From the NCBI GenBank assembly GCA_036524155.1, contig DATDCV010000582.1, positions 1 to 22,019 of the forward strand: a stretch of DNA of 22,019 nt, given 5' to 3'. Source of the DNA: DATDCV01 sp036524155 (GTDB lineage: Bacteria > Verrucomicrobiota > Verrucomicrobiia > Limisphaerales > UBA8199). Shown here in pieces: positions 5,166 through 13,703 of this stretch (positions are counted from its first letter, which is position 1; each line of letters opens with the position of its first letter). Under the pieces are notes generated by a model. It saw only the letters and a list, made by a program, of their open reading frames with translations. It was not told the origin of the DNA and ran no database searches. The translations under genes and the position numbers were made by a program.

Positions 5166-7829
5166 ATGAAAACAAAACCTGAGGACCATCCGGGCGGAGG
5201 TCCCGAGCCTGGCAAAGGTCGCTCCAACTTTTGGAAAGGCGTCCGCGGGGCCTGTGCCGGTCTGATTTGTCTCGGGATATTGGCGGGAGTTGTTTGGCTG
5301 GTGCAACGTTCGAGCCGACCTGAGCGACTCACGTACACTCCCACGGTAAGCCAGGCTGAGGCTGAGGCACTGGTAGCCAGGATGCTGGTGACGAATAGCT
5401 CGTGGTTGGCACCCGCGCCTGTGCGGGCGACCTACTGGTTCCAACGAAAGGTCAATACCTGGTCACCGGGTAGTGCGTGGCAGCAGCGCTCATGGCGCAA
5501 ACTCCGAACCCACGAGGAAGAGTTAGTGGGACCGTTCACAGCGCGGTGGAAGTCCGACGGAAGTTTGCGGGTGGGCGTGACGCTACAGACGCCCCTGACC
5601 TCGATGCGAGCTGACCGTAACAATTACACGATTCAGGCGATGGGCACGGCGAAATGGCGAGGTAAAACGGTTGTAGCGGTAGATATCACGTTCCAGCATC
5701 CCGAAGGAGGCAGGGTGGGCATGGGTGCGGGCCGGGTGGGTTACTCGAGTGCGGGTTTCAGCGCCCGCTCCGCCCGCATCCTGATTGATCCTCTCAAGGC
5801 GGTGCCGCTCTTTATCGCGACCTCCGATTCCGGCTCATCCAGCGTCAGCCGGCGGGGCGACAGCACGTTTCTGTTCGGTTCGGAGTTTTTGCTGGTCCCA
5901 TCGGGCTATGCTCCGCGGTTCATCGAATGGCGACGGCCCGATCTTTCCTGGCGCAGCCGGTATGAGTTTCAAGTCACCGGTGGCCACTGGTTCTTCAGGC
6001 GGGGACGGGCCTCGATTCGCACCGATCGCTGGTCGCACCTGAATCAGCAACTTGAAACGACCCGGCTGCAGATGGAGCCCCTTCGCCCGGGCGACCTCCT
6101 TCAGGAATACCCAACGCAATTGACGGCCGGCGACCCGGCGCCGGAGCATGCGCGGCCATGGCGGTTCGAGCGGGAGGACATTTTCCACGTCTCCAAGTTC
6201 GGCCTGACGGTGGGCCAGGAACTGAGGGTCGAACTCGGCGACGCCGATTTGGGGATCGGCTATTGCGACGACGGCGCTCTTTGGGCAGTGCTCATCCCGC
6301 GCGAAGGCGGCATGATTAGCAGCCGCGCCGCGGCGGGGCCGGAACAGCCCGCACATATTTGGCTCCGGTTCCACCCCAGGGACATTGGCCGGCTGTTCCC
6401 GCCGGAAACAATCACCGCCGACGGAGCGGAGGAACTCGAGCCGAAAATGTGCGCGATTGCGAACCTGAAGATGATGTCGAGCTGGAGCGCCGAGGGCATG
6501 GCTACTATCCCCGGACCCGGCCAGATGACGGTGGACGTCGATACGACTAACGGGCTGCGGCGATTTTTTACAGTCGATACACAGGCCGGCACCGCCCTGT
6601 ATTCGGCCGAGTTCGAAACGCGCGGGGTAAACCTCTCACCCGAAGCGGTGGAAGTCATGTCCGAACCATTGCCCGACCACCGCAAAACGCTCGCCGAACA
6701 GTCTAGCGACCAGTCCCGACCCAAGGTCGTATCGGTGTTCCCTGCGCCCGGCGCCCAGGGAGTTGCTCCGGCAACGGACCTGCGGATTCGGTTCGACCGG
6801 CCGATGGACCCACTGGCGCTCAAGCTCGACTGGGAATCAGGCGATTTCCGGTCAGTGGAGTTCCCTCGCTACGACTCCAACACTTTCGAGTTTACGCTCC
6901 CGATGCACCTGGTGCCCGGGGTTCTGCACCAGATTGCCCTCAACAAAGAGCAGGCTGGCTTTGGGGGCGGCTTCCTTTCCGCAGACGCACAACCCGCGAG
7001 ACTATATGTCTGGCGTTTTACCACCGAAAGAACAGCAGCAGCCAATGGGCTGTTGCTGGCGCCGCCAGCAGGTTCAGAGTCTGTCGCGGGGTCCAAATCG
7101 AACGAGGGAGAACTATTGAGCTTGCTGCAACGGATGCAGCAGCGGCGGGCGGGTATAACCTCGATTGTGGAACGAGCGCAGCAGTTGTCCCAGTTCCACG
7201 GGCGGGGGCTTCGACTACTGAGCACGCAGGGCGCCGTCTTCAGATGGCAACAGCCGAGCCAGTTTTACGGGGATGTTTCCCAAATCATGGGCGGCTTGTT
7301 CCGGGTCGGCTGCGATGGTCAAAACTGGTGGTGGGAAATGGGCTCCCGTGCCAGGCCGGACCAGGTGCTCTGCCCGACGAACGAGATGCAAATTCAGAAC
7401 GTCTCGATTGCGGATCCGTTCGGGCTTACCGAGGACTCGCCGGCGGTGGCGGTGAAGAATCTGGGACTGGCGTTTGGCGGCGCGACACATTGGGACGGCA
7501 CGGACTGCTACGTGGTCGAAGCCAGATCAGGCCCACCGTCGGCCACGCCGGCTTCGCGGTGGTGGATTGACGTTCAGACACTTCTGGTCGCGGGGCAGGA
7601 AGCCGGCGGCATTCGCACGCGGTTTATCTACGACTCGGTGAATCACCCTGTTCCCTCATCGGCCTTTGCCCCCACCCGCACACGCGGTGTGAAGGCGCAG
7701 GGACCTGAGGCATTGGACGCCGCGTACACGAACAGGTTTGTGAATGTCTGCGACGGCAGCAACGGTCGAATGAGTGTGCGGTGGGGCAAGATTGGTCCCG
7801 GAGGCCGCTCCAGCAGCGGGCTCAACTAG
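5166..7829 (+). CDS. Membrane-anchored protein with Big_5-like and LolA-like domains (887 aa)
   Basis: A short cytoplasmic tail is followed by one transmembrane segment at about residues 29-47 ('ACAGLICLGILAGVVWLV'). The rest lies outside the membrane. Residues about 55-510 are beta-rich and unrecognised ('ALVARMLVTNSSWLAPAPV', 'FTARWKSDGSLRVGVTLQTP'). Residues about 519-628 resemble a bacterial Ig-like Big_5/SbsA domain: 'PKVVSVFPAPGAQGVAPATD', 'LRIRFDRPMDP', then 'LYVWRFTTE'. The end, about 650-840, has the look of a LolA/lipoprotein-sorting-type domain ('ITSIVERAQQLSQFHGRGLR', 'FRWQQPSQFYGDV', 'RWWIDVQTLLVAGQ'). The neighbouring anti-sigma factor carries a similar type of domain. No catalytic motif is visible. 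The start is the only ATG that places the membrane segment near the N-terminus. The gene stands alone and converges on the phospholipase-like gene, with 106 bases between their stops. The function is unknown; a structural or substrate-binding envelope role is inferred. Confidence 0.85.
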   Translation: MKTKPEDHPGGGPEPGKGRSNFWKGVRGACAGLICLGILAGVVWLVQRSSRPERLTYTPTVSQAEAEALVARMLVTNSSWLAPAPVRATYWFQRKVNTWSPGSAWQQRSWRKLRTHEEELVGPFTARWKSDGSLRVGVTLQTPLTSMRADRNNYTIQAMGTAKWRGKTVVAVDITFQHPEGGRVGMGAGRVGYSSAGFSARSARILIDPLKAVPLFIATSDSGSSSVSRRGDSTFLFGSEFLLVPSGYAPRFIEWRRPDLSWRSRYEFQVTGGHWFFRRGRASIRTDRWSHLNQQLETTRLQMEPLRPGDLLQEYPTQLTAGDPAPEHARPWRFEREDIFHVSKFGLTVGQELRVELGDADLGIGYCDDGALWAVLIPREGGMISSRAAAGPEQPAHIWLRFHPRDIGRLFPPETITADGAEELEPKMCAIANLKMMSSWSAEGMATIPGPGQMTVDVDTTNGLRRFFTVDTQAGTALYSAEFETRGVNLSPEAVEVMSEPLPDHRKTLAEQSSDQSRPKVVSVFPAPGAQGVAPATDLRIRFDRPMDPLALKLDWESGDFRSVEFPRYDSNTFEFTLPMHLVPGVLHQIALNKEQAGFGGGFLSADAQPARLYVWRFTTERTAAANGLLLAPPAGSESVAGSKSNEGELLSLLQRMQQRRAGITSIVERAQQLSQFHGRGLRLLSTQGAVFRWQQPSQFYGDVSQIMGGLFRVGCDGQNWWWEMGSRARPDQVLCPTNEMQIQNVSIADPFGLTEDSPAVAVKNLGLAFGGATHWDGTDCYVVEARSGPPSATPASRWWIDVQTLLVAGQEAGGIRTRFIYDSVNHPVPSSAFAPTRTRGVKAQGPEALDAAYTNRFVNVCDGSNGRMSVRWGKIGPGGRSSSGLN

Positions 7830-7935
7830 CCGCTCGCCATTGCATGCTGTGGGAAGATTTCAGCAAACCGCGAGATACGCGGAAAGGAAGACCCCGCACC
7901 ACTCACGCGTCAGCTTCCTGCAAGATCGAACTGCC

Positions 7936-9330
7936 TCAGCCGTCCTTCGCTTTTGGACTTGCCAGCTTCAGAGGGGGAACGAGGAGTCGCCTCTGAACTT
8001 CCGCCGCCAGCGCTGAATTCGGGCCAGCCCTGAGCGCTTCGATTTCTTCTACTGTTCGTCGCCACGCCTTTCGGCGCACGTTCGGAGACGGAACCGGCCC
8101 AGCATAGAATCCCAATAGGTTCGCCCTCAGGTCGGGCGCGGTTTTGTCAAGCCCGCGCCTGATGGTGGTCTCGAGCAGCCACGCGTACGTCGTGTCGCCA
8201 AGCGCGTACTCGCCCGCAAAGGCTGGCCGTCCTGTGTCGCAGTCCGGGTTTGGGAATTGCAGATTCGCCGCACCGACCTGACGCAAAAGCGTCCGATAGT
8301 CTTCGACCGCTCGGTTCACGCTCTGGACATATAGGTCTTCCGTCTGGGGTGTAGGCAGTTTGAACCCAAGACCCTCCAATAACCACACCTTTGGCAGCCA
8401 GCGCACCATGAATCCCAGAACGCGCGCGATAAGCCCCGGTTTCCGGTATCCTTTGCCCCATTCCCGGTCGTATTGAGCGCGGGAAAGGTTGTAGAGAAAT
8501 TCGCGTTTGTTGAAATTTGGGATTTCGCGCACAAGTTCCGGGTGGTAGGCGGTCAGGGCGGCCCGCGTCATTTCAGGGATGAGCCGGCTGACGGCGTGCC
8601 GGAATGTGCCCATCGCCAGGTCAACGTGACCCAGCACTTCCTCCAGGTGCAGGCCGTACGTTTTGTAGAAGGCCCGCTCGAGAACCGGCTTCGACACCGC
8701 AAACCCGATGAAGTCGTGGTAGCGGTCGGAGGTATAGCGGTGTTTGGCTACCTGAGTGATGTCGAACCCGAACTCCGCCTGAATATGGGCTTTGGGGTTT
8801 TGTGCATAAGTAACCGAGTCCCCGTATTTCGCGCGCAGCTTGGGGAAACACAGGGCGACGGCCTTATTGATGAGGGGATGGCCACTCCTGTCGGACGAAT
8901 AATGTGCCAAGGCCCCTAGCGCGAAGGCATACTCGTCGAGGGCGTTCGATTCGCGAACCAGGTTGGCGACGAAATCGCCCGTGCGCACGCAATGAGTCAA
9001 GTCGCTGAACAGTTTATTCCCAAAAGGATAATAGCCGACGTCCTGGATCAGCGATCCGCCGTATGCGAAGGCATGCGCCTGCCGCAATTGGTTTGTGCTG
9101 GCGGCGGGGTAGCGCTGAAGCAGCAATGGCTGGATTTGATCTTTCCAGAGGATGTCCACGATCTCTTCATGAGTCAGCAGGGAGTAGCCCGAGCACAGAC
9201 TCGAAGTCGCAAAGAGCACAGTAATGAAAACACGAGCCTGACTGCGGCGTGCGGAAAGGCGACGCAGCAAATGAGCAGATCCGGTTTTGGGCAGGCACCA
9301 GGGATGCCCGGAGTTCGTTCGCCTCATCAT
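7936..9330 (-). CDS. Zinc-dependent phospholipase C-like secreted protein (about 464 aa)
   Basis: The protein fits the zinc-dependent phospholipase C / S1-P1-like fold, in which conserved His and Asp residues bind three zinc ions. Visible signature stretches are 'YSLLTHEEIVDILW', 'HAFAYGGSLIQDVGYYPFGN', 'LTHCVRTGDFV' and 'AFALGALAHYSSDRSGHPLI', in the expected order. It probably acts outside the cytoplasm on phospholipid headgroups, though substrate specificity is not readable. A hydrophobic segment ('VFITVLFATSSLCSGYS') just before 'LLTHEE' is the likely signal sequence. It is preceded by an unusually long arginine-rich stretch. The start is uncertain: two adjacent ATGs (9325-9330) are chosen, but a GTG at 9412-9414 also opens the frame (492 aa), and no Shine-Dalgarno supports either. 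The phosphatase gene lies just upstream on the same strand; the gap is 102 bases with the ATG start, or 18 with the GTG. Confidence 0.83.
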   Translation of the reverse strand: MMRRTNSGHPWCLPKTGSAHLLRRLSARRSQARVFITVLFATSSLCSGYSLLTHEEIVDILWKDQIQPLLLQRYPAASTNQLRQAHAFAYGGSLIQDVGYYPFGNKLFSDLTHCVRTGDFVANLVRESNALDEYAFALGALAHYSSDRSGHPLINKAVALCFPKLRAKYGDSVTYAQNPKAHIQAEFGFDITQVAKHRYTSDRYHDFIGFAVSKPVLERAFYKTYGLHLEEVLGHVDLAMGTFRHAVSRLIPEMTRAALTAYHPELVREIPNFNKREFLYNLSRAQYDREWGKGYRKPGLIARVLGFMVRWLPKVWLLEGLGFKLPTPQTEDLYVQSVNRAVEDYRTLLRQVGAANLQFPNPDCDTGRPAFAGEYALGDTTYAWLLETTIRRGLDKTAPDLRANLLGFYAGPVPSPNVRRKAWRRTVEEIEALRAGPNSALAAEVQRRLLVPPLKLASPKAKDG

Positions 9331-9432
9331 GGGCTGATTTTGCCAAGGCATGAGCGCCAGAGACCACTCACAGTCGCGCGGAACGGCACCCCAGGCAACT
9401 GAGGTCAATTCCACCCTTTATTTTCATTCAAC

Positions 9433-9996
9433 TCAGGGCGTTTTATCCTCTGGGGGCGATCGAGCTTGATTCACCCAATCGGGTATCGTGGTGTGGTGCC
9501 AGAAATATCGCGCAAAACCGCGAAGCCCAAAACGGACGTGGAACCCCGCGCGAAGCATCTCTTGCCAGGCCGTTGGCGGCGCCCAATCCAGGAAATAAAC
9601 CCGATAAAGTCCAATGATAAAAGCGGTCCGGTCTTCTCCGAGAAAACAATGAACGAAAATCGGGCGCAAAGAGGGGTCGTTCAGGATCAAGAGCGCCTCC
9701 TTCACTCGCTTCTCACTTGGCGGCAAAGGCGACGCAAGGATCGGGACATCCCGGAATTGGAATCCGTTGCGCCGAGCCTGGCGGTGCTCTGGCCAGACGT
9801 CCCAGGGAAGCATCTCAAGGTTCAGAATCGTTCGCACTCCCTGGGCGCGCAACGCATCGAAGCTATGCTGTCTCCCCGGCTTCCGACCGGTGAAAATGCC
9901 AGGCGCGACCTCATGCAGCGCGAAGGTCCTGGGCTGAGACATGCAGCCTGCGTACCCCAAGAGGAGCAACGGCCAGAGGCCGACGAGCGCACGCAA
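9433..9996 (-). CDS. CX5R dual-specificity/tyrosine-type phosphatase with signal or lipoprotein leader (187 aa)
   Basis: The active-site signature HC-x5-RT is intact ('VHCFLGEDRTAFIIG', C117 and R123 counting from the chosen start). Cys would form the phospho-cysteine and Arg bind the phosphate. 'APGIFTGRKP', 'LRAQGVRTILNLEM' and 'GFQFRDVPI' match the usual beta-strand order of DSP-like enzymes. The chosen TTG start (9994-9996) gives MRALVGLWPLLLLGYAGC, a signal sequence ending in a lipobox-like YAGC. A GTG at 10150-10152 would give 239 aa but would bury the leader, so it is less likely. If exported, the enzyme acts on the opposite side of the membrane from the divergent kinase's catalytic domain. 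It could act on inositol- or sugar-phosphates instead of proteins. It lies upstream of the phospholipase-like gene on the same strand, probably as one unit. Confidence 0.85.
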   Translation of the reverse strand: MRALVGLWPLLLLGYAGCMSQPRTFALHEVAPGIFTGRKPGRQHSFDALRAQGVRTILNLEMLPWDVWPEHRQARRNGFQFRDVPILASPLPPSEKRVKEALLILNDPSLRPIFVHCFLGEDRTAFIIGLYRVYFLDWAPPTAWQEMLRAGFHVRFGLRGFARYFWHHTTIPDWVNQARSPPEDKTP

Positions 9997-10215
9997 CGTT
10001 GAAGGGACCCCGGGTCGAGGCCGGCAGGCTTCGGCCTGAAGACTCGTCTGCCTTGGGAGAGTAGAGTGTCTCAGGAGAACCGAATTTATCGAGAGATTAG
10101 CACGAAACCTCGGTCCACACAAGCCAACCGGCACTTGTGTCCCCTGCCCCACGTTGACAACGCGAAGTCAGGACCTCAGTCTGGAGGGGTGGCAGCACAC
10201 GATAGACTTGGGACG

Positions 10216-12327
10216 ATGCCGCGGCTCCTCCGGCTCGTCACGCAGGCACGGCCGTTCCTGTCCCGGCATCTTTGGATTTGGCCGTTACTGGGTGCTCTGC
10301 TTTTGGGTCTGGTTGGTTACTGGGTGCGCCGCCAGGTGGACGAAGCCACCCGATCGGAACTGGCGGCGAGACTGGAAGCCGTACTGAATGCCAACATCTC
10401 CGCGCTGCGGCTCTGGTTCTCGCAACGGGAGTCCGACCTGGCAGCCCTTGGGGCGGACACACAGGTCACGGGAGCCATCAATTACCTGGCCGAATTGGCA
10501 ACCACTCCCGCAGGCAACCCCGAAGCCCTGGCCAGTTCAGCGGCCGCCACGACCCTCCAGGATTATCTGAAACCTTTTCTGAAGCCGCAAAACTATCTCG
10601 ATTACATTGTCCTCAGCGCTCAGAAGACCGTGCTGGCAGCCTCCGGCAAAGAATGGATCGGGGTGCCAGCGCCTCGGGCTTACGAAAGCGTTCTTGAACA
10701 GGCGCTTGACGGCCAAATTTCTTTCTCCCGACCGGTGCCGCGCGCCTGGCAGAGCGACCAAACCCCGGCTGGTCCGCCCGTGATGCTCATCACGGCGCCG
10801 ATCAAAAGCCCCAGCGGAAAAGTCGCGGCCGTGCTCGCGCTGCGGGTCAAACCCGAGGAAGAGTTCAGCAAACTCTTCAACGTCGCCCGGATGGGCGAAA
10901 CGGGCGAATCTTACGCGTTCGATCTCCGCGGCTACGTGCTGACTGCGACCCGGTTCGATCGAAAGCTGAAGGCATTAGGACTGATTCCCAATACTCCCGG
11001 GTCGACGGCAATTTCCAACCTGCGGCTGCTCGACCCGGAGGTGAACCTCGATGGGGGAGACCGCCCTGTGAAACCGCGCACAGCCCTGCGGTTAACCAAA
11101 CTGGCCGCCGCCGCAGTGATGGGGGATGACGGCACCGATGTCCATGGATATCGCAATTATCGTGGCGTTGAAGTGGTCGGCGCGTGGGCCTGGCTGCCGG
11201 ACTATCGCATGGGCGTGGCCACCGAAGTGGCAACCTCGGAAGCATTCAAAACCCAGAACCTCCTCCGCCAGGCGTTCTTTGTGATGTTTGCGCTGCTCGT
11301 GCTGAGCGGCGCAGCCATCTTCGGCTTCACGCTCTTGTTCGAGCGGTTGCAGGCGTCCGTCCGCACCGGCATGGTGGCGGTGCGCCAATTGGGGCAATAC
11401 GTCCTGCTGCAGGAAATCGGCCGTGGCGCAACGGGAATGGTATACCGCGCCCGCCATGCGGTGCTGCGCCGGCCGGTGGCGATCAAACTGCTCAGCCCGG
11501 AGATGACAAACGAGGCGACCGCCGCCAGGTTTGAACACGAGGTGCAGATCACAAGCCAGCTCACTCACCCCAACACCGTCGCGGTGTACGATTACGGCCG
11601 CACCCCCGAAGGTCTTTTCTATTACGCGATGGAATACCTCACCGGCATCAACCTTGACAACCTGGTGCGGCAATTCGGGCCGCAACCCGAGGGGCGGGTG
11701 ATTCACATCTTACGCCAGGTGTGCGGCTCCCTCGCCGAAGCGCACCAGGTCGGCCTGATTCACCGCGACATTAAACCCGCCAATATCGTCCTGACCCGCC
11801 GCGGCGGGATGTGCGACGTCGTCAAGGTGCTCGACTTTGGACTGGTCAAGACTCGCCAGCCCGGACCCGCCGATAAAGGCCTGGCCAACGCGATTGTCGG
11901 CACCCCTCACTTCATCTCGCCCGAGGCTGTCCGGGATCCCGCCCACGTCGATGCTCGCAGCGATCTTTATTCCGTCGGCGCGGTGGGATTCTGGCTGCTG
12001 ACCGGCAGCACTTTGTTCGACTCTGATAACGTCAAGAAACTCCTCGAAGACCAGGTCAACGTCCCGCCCGCTGCCCCCTCGGAACGGTTGGGCCGTGAAG
12101 TCGGCGGCGATCTCGAAGCACTCATAATCCAGTGCCTGGCGAAGGCGCCGGAAGAACGCCCTGCCAGCGCGCGCGACCTGGAGCAAATACTCGGCCGCTG
12201 CGCGCAGTGTGCTGACTGGGGACCCGACCAGGCCGAGGACTGGTGGAAAACCAACCTCTCGGGCATCGAAGACATGCCCCTCAACACCTCGGCCGGAAAA
12301 ACGCTCGTAATCGCGCCGCGCCCCTGA
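10216..12327 (+). CDS. dCache-sensor transmembrane Ser/Thr protein kinase (703 aa)
   Basis: The start is ATG 10216, with GGGA close upstream; a GTG at 10066 would add 50 residues without leader character. TM1 lies at about residues 18-37, then an extracytoplasmic dCache-like sensor (about 38-350). Its typical late features are 'ARMGETGESYAFDLRGYVLT', 'YRGVEVVGAWAWLPDYRMGV' and 'ATEVA'. TM2 lies at about 353-375. The kinase domain (about 396-665) keeps all key residues: P-loop GRGATGMV (402-409), VAIK with K424, HRDIKPAN with D518 and N523, DFG at 540-542, 'GTPHFISPEA', and 'DARSDLYSVGAVGFWLLTG'. It should phosphorylate Ser/Thr in the cytoplasm in response to a small extracellular ligand that cannot be identified. 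It is divergent from the CX5R phosphatase gene and precedes the DUF1080 gene by 175 bases. Confidence 0.93.
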   Translation: MPRLLRLVTQARPFLSRHLWIWPLLGALLLGLVGYWVRRQVDEATRSELAARLEAVLNANISALRLWFSQRESDLAALGADTQVTGAINYLAELATTPAGNPEALASSAAATTLQDYLKPFLKPQNYLDYIVLSAQKTVLAASGKEWIGVPAPRAYESVLEQALDGQISFSRPVPRAWQSDQTPAGPPVMLITAPIKSPSGKVAAVLALRVKPEEEFSKLFNVARMGETGESYAFDLRGYVLTATRFDRKLKALGLIPNTPGSTAISNLRLLDPEVNLDGGDRPVKPRTALRLTKLAAAAVMGDDGTDVHGYRNYRGVEVVGAWAWLPDYRMGVATEVATSEAFKTQNLLRQAFFVMFALLVLSGAAIFGFTLLFERLQASVRTGMVAVRQLGQYVLLQEIGRGATGMVYRARHAVLRRPVAIKLLSPEMTNEATAARFEHEVQITSQLTHPNTVAVYDYGRTPEGLFYYAMEYLTGINLDNLVRQFGPQPEGRVIHILRQVCGSLAEAHQVGLIHRDIKPANIVLTRRGGMCDVVKVLDFGLVKTRQPGPADKGLANAIVGTPHFISPEAVRDPAHVDARSDLYSVGAVGFWLLTGSTLFDSDNVKKLLEDQVNVPPAAPSERLGREVGGDLEALIIQCLAKAPEERPASARDLEQILGRCAQCADWGPDQAEDWWKTNLSGIEDMPLNTSAGKTLVIAPRP

Positions 12328-12380
12328 CGCAAGACGCCGGAGCCCGCCCGGCTGAAGCCTCCATTTGTCCCTCGGACGCG

Positions 12381-12404
12381 TCGGACCGGTCTGACCAGTC
12401 AGAC
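12381..12404. repeat. Short palindromic/tandem GTCNGACC-type repeat
   Basis: Between the kinase and DUF1080 genes the sequence holds three degenerate units of about 9 bases: 'gtcggacc', 'ggtctgacc' and 'agtcagact'. The last two form the perfect 16-base palindrome GTCTGAC-ca-GTCAGAC (12389-12404). No T-run follows, so an intrinsic terminator is not supported. It may be an operator or a small simple-repeat tract. Confidence 0.5.
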
Positions 12405-12502
12405 TGTGCTCAGGTACAGACTCGTTCCACCCCGGCCGACGTTTGCGCCTTTCGAATCTGCTTGCCTTCTCACGAGGTGCGGCGCATAAGAGCCGGACTT
12501 TT

Positions 12503-13507
12503 ATGCGCTATTTGAACCGGTCACTTGTCATCCTTTCGCTGTTCACGGCAACCATTGCTGCAACTGCCGCCGATAACCCGTTCGTAGGAGATTGGGCGCT
12601 CACAATTCCGGGCGGCGCCGCCGGTTGGCTCGGGGTCGACCAGGACGGCGACCAACTCAAGGCGAGCATGCTCTGGGGCTGGGGCAGCGTTTTCTCTCTC
12701 GATTCCGCAAAGATGGAATCAGACAGCCTGGTCCTCACCCGCCGCCAGACGGTCGAGCGCAAGAATGCCGAAGGGCAAAAGGTAAAAACCACCATCACGG
12801 AAGTGATCACCTGCAACGCAGCGGGCGATACCATCAAACTCACCAGCGTCAAACCGCGCGAAAACGGCCAGGGCGAAGAGAAGTCCGAGTTCGCGGGCAA
12901 GCGCCAGCCGCCTATGCCGCCAGCGCCGGACCTGGCGCAAGTGAAATATGGACAACCGATCCGGCTCTTCAACGGCACGGACCTTTCCGGTTGGAAGCTG
13001 ACGGACCCAAATGCAGTCAATGGCTGGAGCGTCAGAAACGGCCTGCTGGTCAACAATCCGGCGCAGGAGGAAGGCAAACCGCACAAGAATTACGGGAATC
13101 TGCGCACGGACGCGGAGTTTGGCGATTTCAACCTGAGGCTCGAAGTGCGGGTGTCGAAGGGCCAAAACAGCGGGATCTACCTGCGCGGCATCTATGAGGT
13201 CCAGGTCGCTGACACTTACGGGCGCGGTTTGGACCCGCACAACATGGGCGGAGTCTATAGCCGGATCACCCCCACCGTGAGTGCCGAAAGGGCCCCCGGC
13301 GAATGGCAGACCATGGATGTTACACTGGTGGCTCGACATGTAACCGTGGCCCTGAACGGTCAACGGATCATCGATAACCAACCGGTCCGCGGCTGTACCG
13401 GTGGTGCTCTCTGGTCCGACGTGATGCGCCCGGGCCCCATCTATTTCCAAGGCGATCATACGGGCATCGAGTATCGCAACATCATGCTGCGCCCAGTTGT
13501 CCAGTAA
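12503..13507 (+). CDS. Secreted DUF1080 (3-keto-disaccharide hydrolase-like) protein (334 aa)
   Basis: The start is ATG 12503, which places a signal peptide (MRYLNRSLVILSLFTATIAA, cleavage near ATAAD) at the N-terminus. A TTG further upstream (12443) only adds a non-leader extension. Residues about 24-140 form a small beta domain ('NPFVGDWALTIPG', 'AGWLGVDQDGDQL', 'ITEVITCNAAGDTIKLTSV'). Residues about 150-333 are the DUF1080 concanavalin-like domain: 'PIRLFNGTDLSGWK', 'NGWSVRNGLLV', 'NLRTDAEFGDFNLRLEVRV', 'NSGIYLRGIYEVQVADTYG', 'GPIYFQGDHTGIEYRNIMLR'. Domain members include enzymes acting on 3-keto-glycosides, so carbohydrate turnover outside the cytoplasm is the best general guess. The extra N-terminal domain is less usual. 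The gene has the same direction as the kinase, 175 bases downstream. Confidence 0.92.
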   Translation: MRYLNRSLVILSLFTATIAATAADNPFVGDWALTIPGGAAGWLGVDQDGDQLKASMLWGWGSVFSLDSAKMESDSLVLTRRQTVERKNAEGQKVKTTITEVITCNAAGDTIKLTSVKPRENGQGEEKSEFAGKRQPPMPPAPDLAQVKYGQPIRLFNGTDLSGWKLTDPNAVNGWSVRNGLLVNNPAQEEGKPHKNYGNLRTDAEFGDFNLRLEVRVSKGQNSGIYLRGIYEVQVADTYGRGLDPHNMGGVYSRITPTVSAERAPGEWQTMDVTLVARHVTVALNGQRIIDNQPVRGCTGGALWSDVMRPGPIYFQGDHTGIEYRNIMLRPVVQ

Positions 13508-13560
13508 GCCGCACGCGCAGAGATCCGCACCGCCTTTGCAGCCCGCAGCCGGGCCTTGGA

Positions 13561-13623
13561 GCGCCGAGTTGCACTCGGCTTACACCCAGCCACCGGCCGC
13601 TTAAGCCGATTACAAATCGGCGC
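13561..13623. repeat. REP-like hairpin cassette 3
   Basis: The arms at 13561-13583 and 13601-13623 are reverse complements at 19 of 23 positions. Each arm is self-palindromic, GCCGAGT-tgc-ACTCGGC on the left and GCCGATT-aca-AATCGGC on the right, with GCGC at the outer ends. The spacer is 17 bases. It lies 53 bases after the DUF1080 stop. 'GATGGCTGA' follows it, and the same 9-mer also follows cassette 1 (near 1724), which supports a common origin. Confidence 0.8.
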
Positions 13624-13667
13624 CCCCGCCGATGGCTGAGGCGGAGGCAATTCGCAGCGCTTCGCTT

Positions 13668-13703
13668 CTCACTTTGTCTCCCACTTTGTCCTCCACTTTG
13701 TCC
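13668..13703. repeat. Three tandem 12-base repeats (CCACTTTGTCC type)
   Basis: Units CTCACTTTGTCT, CCCACTTTGTCC and TCCACTTTGTCC follow one another without gaps at 13668-13679, 13680-13691 and 13692-13703. The period of 12 would be in frame if translated, but no convincing coding frame covers it. Confidence 0.7.

Noticed and set aside
12328..12360. GCCGG...CCGGC stem after the kinase gene as a terminator
   Set aside because: Five-base stem and no following T-run.
12719..13459. 246-codon minus-strand frame over the DUF1080 gene
   Set aside because: Antisense to a gene with clear domain motifs and a signal peptide; its own product is not recognisable.
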